Positions 1 to 11,700 of a stretch of 64,000 bases of DNA are shown in pieces (position 1 is the stretch's first letter; each line of letters begins with the position of its first letter). Source of the DNA: Petrosia ficiformis (taxonomy: Eukaryota; Porifera; Demospongiae; Haplosclerida; Petrosiidae); NCBI GenBank assembly GCA_947044365.1, contig OX345636.1:10188001-10252000 (forward strand), given 5' to 3'. Below the pieces are notes generated by a model. It did not search any database, was not told the origin of the DNA, and was given only the letters and a program-made list of their open reading frames with translations. The translations under genes and the position numbers were made by a program.

Positions 1-1617
1 ACTAAAAACTTTATGAAAGTATTATATATATGACTAGAAAACATTATCTAAGTTTGTAGAATTTGTATAGTAGTATATACTTTGTGCATATGTAGCATGT
101 ATATAAGTTGTAGCTAATAACTCTTCTGTGGTATATATATAGCATGTTTATCTTTAGTTTGGCTTTGCTGGACAAAGTCAATGTTTTTGTTGTAGTTTTG
201 CTTGTATATGTTAGCCTATGACAGCATTATGAACTTATGTTATACTTTAGTAAAGAGTTGTTTAACACCAAGTGTGTCTTGATTGGTCATTCTTAATGAA
301 CTTTGTGATTACTGTATGGCGAAGCTCCAGATGCTGTTTACATATCATAGTTGTATTTCCCAACCTGAAGCTGTATGAATTGTACTGGATTCTGTACTAC
401 AAATGACATCTATTCAGATAATTGTTGAATTTCCAGTTTGATCTCGTTGCTGAGTGATTGAATGAACAAAGTGAATGGAAGGGGAAAAGTAGATGAAGGA
501 ATAGAAAAAACTAACATACTTGTAATTATTCTCTTTATCAATTTTTTTCCCGATCAGAAATTGCAACAATATTTGCTAATGTTAATTGTGACTTTTGATA
601 ACACTATTTCACTGTCTTCTATAGGATTCAACCGTATAAATAAATTATGCTATACAGGAAGAGAGAATATTACTCATTCTTAAGGCATTTCTTTGTGCAT
701 GTGATTGCCTTCACCAGCTCATTTTTTTTCCTAGTTAGTGTAAGTAGCTATGTATAGCCCAGAAGCTTTACAAAGATCCATGTAGTATCCCATGCCAACA
801 CATGTAACCTCTCAATGATAATCACATATTTTTCCTGTATTTTTTATTATAGTTATATAATTATCAGAAATATATATTTATCATATATATATAGATAAGT
901 GGATAGCCCTAAGATACCACTCAAAGGACCACTTTATACATGTGTACGGTTACTTGTCAGTGATGTAGCAAATTGGCTATGCAAGAGCAAGCACTAAAGA
1001 AAGCAGCTGCATATATTATTATATATAGAGAGGTTGAAAATTCCTTTTCTACTACTGATCTATGATCCTTAATTTTGTTAACTGCAGAAAGAATAATTTA
1101 TAGAATAGCAACAAAATCTACAATTCCAAATGATGTCTTCCTCTTGTCTGAAACTCAATAACTTATACTTTCTTGTTAACGATTACTGGATCATCTTTAT
1201 TAGTCATTAGTATTAGTTGCTGTTTTACATTCTTCCTGTGAGTATATACTAAGCTCGAGCGAGTTCTTTTACATGCCACGCCTATTAATTGACCGAGCGC
1301 GCCCACCCGGAGTGACGAAACGTCATCGCGCGAGTGACTCAAAAATCAGTGAAGTGGATGGGCCTGTGGGCCATACAGATTTGCAACAGCTTGAGACTAG
1401 CCAATTGCCACGCAGTCCACATGTTGTGGTGTAAGGAGCTAAACTTGGTGTATGTTATTCAATATCACATCTAAGCAAATACAGGATGATAAAAGAAACA
1501 AGAACAATTATAAATATTCATGTTAAAGGAAAAACAAATGGCAAGTCAGGTTCATGAATAAAACTAGCATGAAATTGCTAAGTATAATACAGTGTCTGTC
1601 TCTGTGTCAAATATAAT
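1..1617 (+). other. 3' flank of an upstream receptor paralogue (copy 0) and convergent intergenic DNA
   Basis: No gene is seen in this stretch. Its first bases align directly with the DNA just after the stop codon of receptor copy 1 (from about 43839), so it is the 3' UTR and downstream flank of another copy whose coding part lies left of the window. Relative to copy 1, seven bases that include the AATAAA hexamer are missing near base 256. A GC-richer patch at about 1252-1335 resembles, on the opposite strand, sequence near 15000-15075, so it is probably part of a dispersed repeat. The short ORFs here are not supported. Confidence 0.7.
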
Positions 1618-2689
1618 TCATACTCTTAGTATTTCTACATTATCTTTGAAACATATTGCTATCCAGTCTGACTGTGTGACAGACCATTGTACTTGATTGA
1701 TTTCATTTTGTGCTATGTATGCTAGTATAGGAACTTCTATTGCTTGAGGCATCTGTTGAATGTCCCATATAAGAGCTTGATGATCATCAGCTAGGGGAGC
1801 GAAAAGAAAAGTAGATATTATCATTAATCAACACAGCAAATGTACATGAATCTATATGGTTGCACAAAAAGTTAATTGTGGGAAATGTGAGTATCTGAAG
1901 TGTACTACTACATGTATGTGTTCCTCTGAGAACATGTAATTTGGTGCAGTAATATTAAAGCATCTCACTTGTGGGAACTACAAATTGTTGTGCTACAATG
2001 TACATGTATGTAGTGTTACATGGATTCTATATCAGTTCAGTACCATGTATGGAATGAATTTCAAACTTAAGCAACTTGGTAGTCAAAGTATAAAGCATCA
2101 TGTGTGCTATTGCACATGTGAATATAATAAATTGAATGTAGCTAATACAGACACTGCAGAATGGTACTGAACAGATATCGATGCAATATCCGTCTAACAC
2201 TACATACAATGTAGCACAACAATCTGTAGTTCACACATGTTAGAATGCTACAATGTTATACAGATAGATGGCCACAAATTTTAGCAGTATAATTATTGAG
2301 CTGGGAACGCTAAATTCTCCACGAACATTTCCTCATTTCCACACTTCATTATGCATAATAAAGTGTGGAAATGAGGAAATGGAGAGTCAAAATGTGTTTT
2401 ATGGAGAGTCAAAATGTATCTAATACAAGTATGTGTAATCCTAACCTGCACTACACACATGACACGATGAGTGTGGAGCCCATGTTATACCATTAGCAGG
2501 ACCAGTATGATTACGTAGTGTGGCTACTGGAGTACTGGGAGCTCTGATATCCATTATAATTATCTGTAGAGGATAAATATAAATTATAATAATACTGTGT
2601 TACAAATGAACATGTCATAACATACACAAGGTTTCATAAAGGGAAGGGGGACCTAGGATTAAACTAGATCACAAGAATATTAATACTAA

Positions 2690-2691
2690 TA

Positions 2692-2723
<32 letters not shown>

Positions 2724-3450
2724 CATCTGTATATATAGTGGCCTTGCAATAATTTTAATTAATAATTAACAAACGCCCAACTAAGGTTTTTTAATAGACC
2801 ACGTGTGTAAAAGCACATGATTTACAAGGGAATTAGATCTGTTGTAATCCAATAAGAATGGGCCATTATTTAACTTCAAGATTTTGAAAGTAAGTGATTA
2901 TTACATGTATTTACTGATGCATTGGTAAACATGACTCTGAGCATTTCCAGATACGGATAGAGAGGGGAGGGTTGGGGCCCCACCAAAGATGTCTTTAACC
3001 CCCATTTCTGGTTCCCAAGGCCAGACTATCCCTGTCAGGAGTCCAATAACACCAAAGTATCAAAGCATATGTGAATATGTTAAAAGTTAAGGTTGTTAAA
3101 TACTGTTTGTGACACTGCATGCTTTAATTGTGTGTTCAGTTAGCTTGCCCCTTCCACCCAACATAAAAATACACATCTACATACACTAGTTGGAGCAGGT
3201 TCCCCGCTGCTCACCTCAGTGGTATAAACCAGGACAGGGGTTCCACCCAACATGTATGAACAAAGCACTTTTCGATGTGGGTAACCTTAGGGGAGAGTCA
3301 TCGTCTGTGAGATCAGTGACTTGACTGAACTTTATACTATTTGGTGTTGGTCCCTCGCTGCTCACCTTAGTGGAATGACCAGGACAGGGGTTCCACCCAA
3401 CACGTATATACACACCTAAACACACACACACACACACACACACACACTGT
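2690..3450. repeat. CA-microsatellite-bounded insert replacing a DCAF7 exon
   Basis: CA repeats at about 2694-2722 and 3417-3448 flank roughly 700 bp with no counterpart in the second duplicate. There the equivalent place holds a long CA run and the DCAF7 exon 46622-46739. The insert carries two diverged copies of a unit of about 55 bp (near 3190-3250 and 3350-3404) that share the words GCTGCTCACC and CCAGGACAGGGGTTCC. It was probably created by slippage or recombination at the microsatellite. No coding content is recognised. Confidence 0.6.
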
Positions 3451-5124
3451 AAGATACATTTATAGTAGGTAATTTATAGTAGATAATAAGTGTACTGTAA
3501 TGTACTGTATGGTACATGTACTTGAACAATATTTAAGCTTCCACTTTGTATGTGTACATTATGTAGACATACATGTACATGTATACATTTTACAGTTGGA
3601 ATTAACTGTAACTTTAACTAAAACCCCTTTTAGTAAGGCATTGTGACTTTTAGTTAACTGAACTATAACTAAATTACAGGTCTACTGCAATAACTAAAAT
3701 AACCATTTGCCAATAATGGGCTCTTTTAGTTAGTTAACTAAAACAAAAGTAGCGTAATATTACCTTAGTTAATTAAACTACATTGCATAAGCTATAACTG
3801 AGAAACTAAATGTACATCTAGTCATACTAGTAAAATTGGTCATTACTGTCAAACTAAAACAACACTAGTGAGAGTACCATACTGTACTGTAGGTTACATG
3901 CATATATGTATGTTTCTGTTAATACACACCTACTGTGATGTACAACTCAAGCTTAATTTTTCCCATTGAAGCTTTGCTGACATGGCCACTTTAATGTTTG
4001 TAAATGTGCATTTTTACAAATATTATCATGGGAAGGAAAAAATAAGTCTGAGTTGCTTGCTGCTTCTGTCTCCTTCTCAGTCCACACATACATATACATG
4101 TACACGTACATCCAAGTGGAAAAGCAAGTGATCAATATTTACAAACACTGCAAACCTTTGAAGGTTTTCTAGTTTTCACTGATGAAGATTTGAATATGGT
4201 ATTTCAACCTTCATCTACATGTAAGCTCCCACTATATTGTAAGACAACAAACTGACCTTAAATCAAATAGTCGTACAGATCCATCAGAACCAACAGAAGC
4301 AAACACGTCTCGTCCACTACTGTACCTGCTTTTGTAAATGCTAAATCATGAACCTTTGAGTGAGAACAGAGAAGAGAAGGGAGGGACACAGGGGAATGTG
4401 AATGAAGAGGAGAGGAGGAAAGGAACAGAAAAAAGGAGGAGGATTAATAATAGGAGGGAGAGGAAGTGAAGAATGGAGAACGAAAAGAAGAGGGAAGGAA
4501 ATTGGATAACAAGCTGGAAAGAGGACATTGTGTACATATTGTGGGTATGATGGTTTGAGCAAACCACGAAACTAAAATCAGGGCCACACCCAAAAATTGG
4601 GATGCTATATGTACAAGTACACACCTGAGCTACAGTATATGTACAATGTACATGTAAATGTACTATAGCATGACTCTGAACCCTAAAGGGCAGTAAAGGC
4701 TACTGTACACAAGGTAATATTATCAGGAAACTTTGTAATACAAAATTGTCTCATGCAAATACAGTAGCTACCTGTCAAAAAAAATAATTGTTTCATTCAA
4801 GAATCATGAAAAATTCCCCATGTGAAGAACGGAAAGCTGAGTGCAAGATGATGCATGATTGTGTAACAGTGTCATGTCATCCCATACACAGGTACATGAA
4901 ATATTATTAATATAATAATTATAATTACATGTATTATGTACAAGTATATTATATGTTACCTCTTTATCATGAGCAATGAGTTGTGTTCTAACAGATCCAG
5001 TAACACTACCACTAACATTACCCATAACTTTACCAATAACTTGACCAGTCTATATGGAATAGAATAGATAAATAGATATATAAAGGTATAGAGTACATGT
5101 ACATACATGTTTAATATTTTTTTA

Positions 5125-5480
5125 TGGCTTGAGGCACTTTGAGCTACAGACCAGCCAGGAAGCTACAGTAAAACTGCTAATAACTGTTGTATATAGCAGA
5201 GAAACAGTATAAATATTATGCAAGAATCTTTAACAAGTATGATAAGTTGTTCAGTTTCAGACACGAGGAAGTCATCATTTAGAACCTTGAAGGAGTACTT
5301 CGGTCAGTTCATCAGAGATCTGTGTATTTAGACTGCAATCAGGCTTACACTTACTTCTTCAGGCCCCAGCTTTCGAGTACACAGAAAGGTAGAGACACTA
5401 GTGCCATCAGCAATGCTTAATACATAGTCATCACAAAGCAGATATAGGGATGTTTTTTTTCTCTATATACACTTGTTATA
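5125..5480. mobile_element. Copy-1-specific insertion in a DCAF7 intron
   Basis: About 355 bp interrupts sequence that is continuous in the second duplicate (near 48735). The insert ends with the word GGGATG followed by a T-run and CTCTATATACACTTG. The same word recurs at 15330-15354 and, inverted, at 8401-8430, so the insert belongs to the same dispersed family as the outer repeats of the 8401-15354 complex. No coding capacity is seen. Confidence 0.5.
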
Positions 5481-6881
5481 TACAATATAGAAGGATACAT
5501 TAGAGCAGTAAACCTGATGTAGTAAGTATAACGAGCTACTGATTAAGCAACCACACCCTTGTATAGAATTGGCAATATTTATGGCATTATGATAGCTTTT
5601 CCAATGAGTTCCAACTATGTAATTACATGTACATACACATGTACAATTATATGTTTGTTTCATGTACTTGTTCCAACTTTGGGGGCTTGGATAATAAATT
5701 TGAATGCAAACTGCATCCAAGAAAGAAGAAAGCAAAAACGTGTGGGATGATTGCTAAATCTTCTTGATTGTTGAGGATGTAGACTTTACTAGTTTACTAT
5801 TATTCTCACACTTTATTGTCAAAGACTTTTATGTGGAAGCAAAAGTATCCACCAGGGCTAATCCATTGTTGTTATAAATTGTACATGTGTATATTAAATT
5901 TAAAAATCACAACAATGAATACAAAAAATACAGTATGGAAATACATGTAGACGTACAGTACCCCTCAATAAATAGTTCCTGTAAAGTAAACCTAGTACGC
6001 CTGATATACACTTTGTATAACGCTCCATACTGTAGTGAAGTACTGTACGTACAATGTACGTCACGTGGATGGTGTTGTGTTTCCTGTATATTGGTACTGT
6101 ACGTAATGTAGATTAATTATTAATCGGCCACTGACTACTACAAATGACTACTATACTTTCAAGCGGTCACCTTGCTCTCTTCCTGCTGATAGCGAAGCAC
6201 AATTTGACATCAATGGGTTTCTTAACAACTTATTTTGCTAGAAGGAACTTCTAGCAAAATAAATTAGACTTTTCAGTGTTATAAAATATGAGAATTATAG
6301 AGCTGAAAACATTAGGTATTTAAGCGATCCATTAATTGAGTAATAACAAAAATGTCTATTTTAATTAGACGGGAAAGGGTTAATAATCACACGGCACCAT
6401 AGTATGGACAGTAGTACATTGACTACACTCCATAGTATGCACAGTATATCACTGTATTACTCTCACTACTATGCTACTTACAGTAGTGTAGTACTTACAT
6501 GTAAGTAGTACCTTTACTCTACGGAAACTTTTTATTGAGGGCTACTGTACATGTATGTAAATATTATACGATTTATTGAGACTTAAACTAATAATATTAA
6601 TGACATATCCTGGGGTCACAGAAGGCTCATTTTGAAGTAAATTTGGTCTGAAATTAACAGCTAATGTTAGTACTAAGTAATAGGGTTGCCTCTCCTGCCC
6701 GTGCCAAACATAGCCCCACCCAAGTTTTTACAATTATCAATTTTGCCCCCCTCAAGGACATATGTCTAGGTTAAACCCTGTTGACTAACCTCTAATCCCC
6801 ATATAGTACAAGTAGTATCAATACTTGAAGCCCCTAAGATATTAGGATCAGTTTCAAATGATGTGAGAGGAGCACAGAACT

Positions 6882-8400
6882 CTGAATGGAAAATATTAAT
6901 TTAATAGTGACTATCAAGTGTGATTTTAGTAATACATGTACATGTACATGCATTACTTAGATCAGTGCATCACTACCTCCATGTACATATGTACATGCAG
7001 GTAGTGATGCACTGATAATCAGATCAGTAAGGTCATTATCAGCTATGGGTGGGTGGTATTGGCAATTTTGATAGCAGTTACGATATAAAAATATATACAT
7101 GTACTGTATATATATATATATATAGATATACAGTACATGTATATGTATATACTATATACCAACCGTAACCAACTAACAATGTGTTCCATAATTGAACGCA
7201 CTCATGAAACGTTTTATAGGCATCAAACAGTGTCTGAAACATCAACAACTAGTTCAGGCTACTAACAAATTAACAATACTACATGTGTACATCTATCTGT
7301 AAACTTACTGTTTTGTCATACTGTAGTATAAGGCCAACAAAAAAAACCAAACAAACAAAAAGTCGATTATATCACAGCCATAACAGTAACACTCCTCATC
7401 ACACAAATGGTTTAGCAGTTATGTTAGCCTAGGTAGTGATTGAGTTAGAAAAGAGTGGTGGACATCTATTTCTTCAACAGAAGATGTAACACAATTTCAT
7501 CCAAGTGCTCAAAAAACATGGGTGTGGCAGGTAAAATATTTAATTAACTGTGAATTTAATATTTCGATATAATTATGAGAATACCGCCAACAGCATTATT
7601 TCGGTATCGGTTATTTCAGAACCATAAGTGTAGACTTAGTAATTAGAGTTAGGCGATAGTGACTAGATTATAGTGTTGTTATAGTATGACAGTAATTTTG
7701 TAATTTAGTTATAGTTGTAGTTAATTTAACCAACAATATTAGGCTTACTAAAGGGGTTTTAGTTTTAGTTAAAACTAACTAAAAGTGCTCATTTTTCATT
7801 TTAGTGAGTTAGTTACAAACAATGTATTATTGTAATTTAGTTATAGTTTAGTTAACTAATCCTCTTTAAGGGGAAATTTGGTGGGTACTTATCCATAGGT
7901 AGGAAAGGTTTTTGACCTTTCCTAGTAAACATTCATTGGATCAGCTGTAGATCTATTAATAATTTCCACTGATGGGTGGGGCGTGTCACATCAGCTGGTC
8001 TCTGCTGGCTGAGTGGGAATCACAATTGTCAAGGAAATGCAACTTCCCCTTTTAAATCATGAAAGAATGTTCTAGGCATAGGTTACACCACAGGCAAGAG
8101 TGATCATAAAATTATAGGCATGGTTGGTAGTCACCCACTCCAGCTCCTAATAATGATAAATAATCTCCCGCTCCTAATGCTCCGGGTTTTGCCGAATCGT
8201 AGACATAGACAATCAGTTATTACCGAAAGTCTGTATACACCTATGTCTACGATTACCGGATAAATAATTCGGTAATTAGGGTACCGGGTAAATAGTTCGC
8301 ATTCGAAGCACGCGACGAAACATTTTTATTATCTTATTATTAATTTATTTATGATGTGTTAAGAAAAATTAAAAATAACATATCAAAACCTTTATAAAAA
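6882..8400. other. Non-coding duplicated DNA with hairpins and TTTAGTTATAG-type repeats
   Basis: This stretch aligns piecewise to 50229-53990 and contains no supported gene. It holds a short TA-rich palindrome near 7095-7140, an array of TTTAGTTATAG/AACTAAAAC motifs at 7690-7860 shared with 3590-3790, 12976-13025, 46915-47460 and 52190-52450, and an inverted repeat TCGTAGACATAG/CTATGTCTACGA around 8197-8250. Upstream exons of the DCAF7 fragment were looked for on the minus strand and not found. Confidence 0.5.
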
Positions 8401-8474
8401 CAAGTGTATATAGAGAAGAAAAGTATCCCTATGATTGCTTTATGGTGTCCAGCATTCAGTAATCCGCATGGCTG

Positions 8475-8519
8475 CACAGAAAAAAAAGGTGTGCAATTTT
8501 TACACACTTGTGTGTGTCA
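8475..8519 (+). repeat. Left terminal inverted repeat of the two-gene transposon
   Basis: Begins CACAG and ends TGTGTCA. It pairs with 14646-14690 over 45 positions with about 10-12 mismatches by eye. Confidence 0.7.
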
Positions 8520-8775
8520 TTTCAGGAAAGCATGTGTTGAATTGTCTAAATGACACCTATGTGTGCTAAAATAGCACATACTTATTGTGATGATAAAAAT
8601 AGCACACTGAACTATAGCACATTAATATTAAAATGTATTATTAATAAAACTTAATGTTGCATATTGAGTGATCTCTGCAATAAATAACTACACAAACATT
8701 TGGTAAAATACATGATGCAATGTATAACAATTATTTATGATGAACAAAATGCGAAAAACACATGGTAATGTCAAT

Positions 8776-11700
8776 CTACAAGCACCATATACTTCTGTAT
8801 CGATTATCTTTTTCTACAATGTAGAGTTTTCCGGATTTATTCTTTAAATGTAGGATACCATGGCAGTAAAAATCTTTAAACAGTACAACTTTTTCTATAT
8901 CAGTTGCTGACACATGAAAGGCACAAAGTTTTCCATCATATCCTTCTAATTGGAGTGATTTTGTGATGAAAATCTTTTCATCATTGTATATTAAAATTTC
9001 TTCAATAATGCAGTATTCGAAACCAGTTTCATTTTGCATACGAATGACAGTTCCACTTTTGTAGTGAATACCATGAATGGACACACATTGTGATCTAAAA
9101 AACAACATTGAATTAATTTTAAACTAATAATGATAATTACCTTACACCATTTAGCGGAGTTTGGACTTCACCACAAACTTGTTCGAGTTTATGTTTGTAG
9201 CAGTCAAGATTAGATGGAGCCCCTATAATAGTTGCATGGTCAATTACAATGAATATAATCAATGAATTTAAAACAGCTGCACCCATTCATATTAGTGGTG
9301 GGCGATACCAGAAATTTCAGTTCGATACCAATACCAAGTAATATGACTCTCGGTATCGATGGTATCGAGTACTGAGATGAGTACTGGACTATTGCGCATG
9401 CGCAATCTAGTTAATGAATAAAAGTTAATAGTTAATGAATAAAAGTTAAAAGTACAGTAAACGATAGACAGTTACAAGTTTTTGTTAAGGAATAATACCA
9501 TATCTACATTCTTTGGTTTTAATTTACTTCTTCTACTAGATATCAGTTCGCCTGCTTTTGAAAAAAGCCGTTCTGATGGCACTGAAGACCCTGGGATTGC
9601 AAGGTACTTCCTAGCTATTTCCATAACGTGTGGAAATTGAGGGCCATTTTTCTTCCACCACAACAGTGGATCATCTTTTCTGTTGATGATGCGAGCTTCA
9701 AAGTACCTTTTAACTTCTAAAAAGCCATCAGTGGTGTCTGTTCGGTGTGAAGATGCTCTTGAAACCTTCTCGTCAAAAGTAGCCCACAACCCAGTGGAAC
9801 TATGACATTCAACTTCAGTCTGGTCCTCGGTTTCTTCAGGTGTTGGAATTAGATTTAATACATCCTCCTTCAGCCTCCGGACTGCCTGTTCTACTGCAGA
9901 TGTATCAGCAAAGGTCAACTTTTTAAACCGGGGATCCAGCAAGGTGGAAACTGCTATTGTATACCGTTGTTCAATCTGAGAAAACCTTCTGGTCAGTTCC
10001 CTTACAAGAAGTGAACGTAATGGTATGTCTGGACCAGAAGAAGCTGCCTTCAACAGTAGCTTAGTTAAAGGTATTATCAGAGATATGGAAACATATTTGT
10101 CCCCACTTATATCTTCAGTTGCTTCAAAAAATGGTTTCAAGAGAAGAAGAGACTGACTGATGGTGACTTTTTCCTCTGAAGAGAGACACATAACTGCTTT
10201 GTCCAAAAGACACAGTGTGGTGGTGATGGCTTCATGTTGTGATATGATGCGCTCCAACATAAGGTAAGTGGAATTCCATCTAGTCACAACATCCTGAATG
10301 AGCTTAAGCTCTGGCATATTCAACTGTTTCTGAATAGCTCGAAGTTTCTCAGAAGCTTTGGTACTCCTGTGAAAATGCGAGACGATTTCTTTGCACTTTT
10401 CTTTTAAATTTGATAGTGCTGGATCTGCATTTATTGCATCTTGTACTACCAAGTTCAGTGTATGTGCAAAGCACGGTAAGTGATTCCATCCTGCTTTCTC
10501 AATTCCAGAGACCATGTTGGAGGCATTGTCAGTCACACAGCAAGAGATGTTAGGAGACCCCCACTCAGCGACAACTCTGTTTAATTCATTGGCAATGTTT
10601 TGCCCAGTATGGTCTTTGTTGAAATTGAATGTTTCTAGGACAAAGCTTTCAAGTTCCCAACTTTTTGATATTGAATGTGCTGTTAAACAGCAGTATGACA
10701 TTCCTTGATTAGAACTCCATATATCTGTGGTAAGGGCAAGAGATGGTATTTCTGCCAACTTTTGTTCTAATGACTTCTTTACTTCTTGATATTTTTCAGG
10801 TAACAACCTTCGAGTCAAGGTTCTCCGGCTTGGGGGCTCATAGCGTGGGTCGAGTAGTGATGTATACTTGAGGAATCCTTTATCTTCAACTATGGATATG
10901 GGTTGTAGGTCAGTGGCTATCATCTCAATTAATGCATTGTCTAATGTCTTACTCCTAACGGAAGCACTGGGATATTTTCTTGAAAGTGACATTGTTTCTG
11001 ATATGGTGATCTGTTTTGATGTAGAGGCAACCGAATCTGCTGATTTTGATTTTTTGTTCCTACTTTCTTGAGCTGGGATACATTTCTGATACTCCTCTGG
11101 GTGACAGATTTTTAAATGTTTGAGCAGGTTGCTGGTGTTGCCAGAGTGCTTGATCCTTGCTGTACACTGTCCCACTAGGCATATTGCATTTTCATTCTCT
11201 TTTTTAAAATGGTCCCAACAGGCACTCCTTAACCTTTTTGACATTTTTCTCCTCAGCTAAGTCAGTTTACACAAGACTATTAAAGTGGCACTTAACTAGT
11301 TAACTTAAGTGTAAGTAAGTACAGCTGCTACAATGAAATGTTTGAATTTGCAGCTGTAATAATTATAATTATAGATTATTATTATAATTATTATTATTGT
11401 TTAGTAATAAAAATTATTAATTATTAAACATTATTACGTCACGATTTGGGCGTGGCCTGATACTCGATACCAGATTTTGGTATCGATATCGAAGTATCGG
11501 AGTTCAGTATCGAGTATTTGAGTACTTTGGTATCGTATCGCCCACCCCTAATTCATATACCTGAGATAATTTCATCACCTGGGTATATGAACCCTGATGT
11601 ATACTGTCCAGGGCGAACAGCCAGATTGTAACATAACCACTGTTGATGCCGAATTGCAACCGATAGAGGAACATTTTTAAAACAGTTAGTGACAAAACCT

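Larger units (their letters stand above)
1618..6881 (-). pseudogene. dcaf7: DCAF7/WDR68-like WD40 gene fragment, copy 1 (disrupted)
   Basis: This is a minus-strand remnant of the conserved WD40 adaptor DCAF7 (WDR68), which in other animals is a substrate receptor of CUL4-DDB1 ligases and a DYRK1A partner. Recognisable exons are 6790-6881 (ending [13 protein letters not shown]), 4960-5049 (TGQVIGK to QLIAHDKE), 4257-4353 (FASVGSDGSVRLFDLR), 2446-2563 (TPVATLRNHTGPANGITW) and 1618-1790 (DDHQALIWDIQQMP to stop). Compared with copy 2, the first exon lacks 13 bp at its 5' edge and 9 bp inside, and the 4257-4353 exon has a 5-bp insertion near 4321 that shifts the frame. The exon encoding [11 protein letters not shown] is absent, replaced by a CA-repeat-bounded insert. 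No 5' exons (about the first third of the 342-residue human protein) were found. Identity is very likely; non-functionality is inferred from the lesions. Confidence 0.85.

Noticed and set aside
2329..2381. Perfect 19-bp hairpin (TTTCCTCATTTCCACACTT and its complement) as a regulatory element
   Set aside because: Copy 2 keeps only one arm, so it looks like a repeat remnant rather than a conserved structure.
3216..3443. Minus-strand frame starting [12 protein letters not shown]
   Set aside because: Starts in a CA microsatellite and has no homology or splice support.
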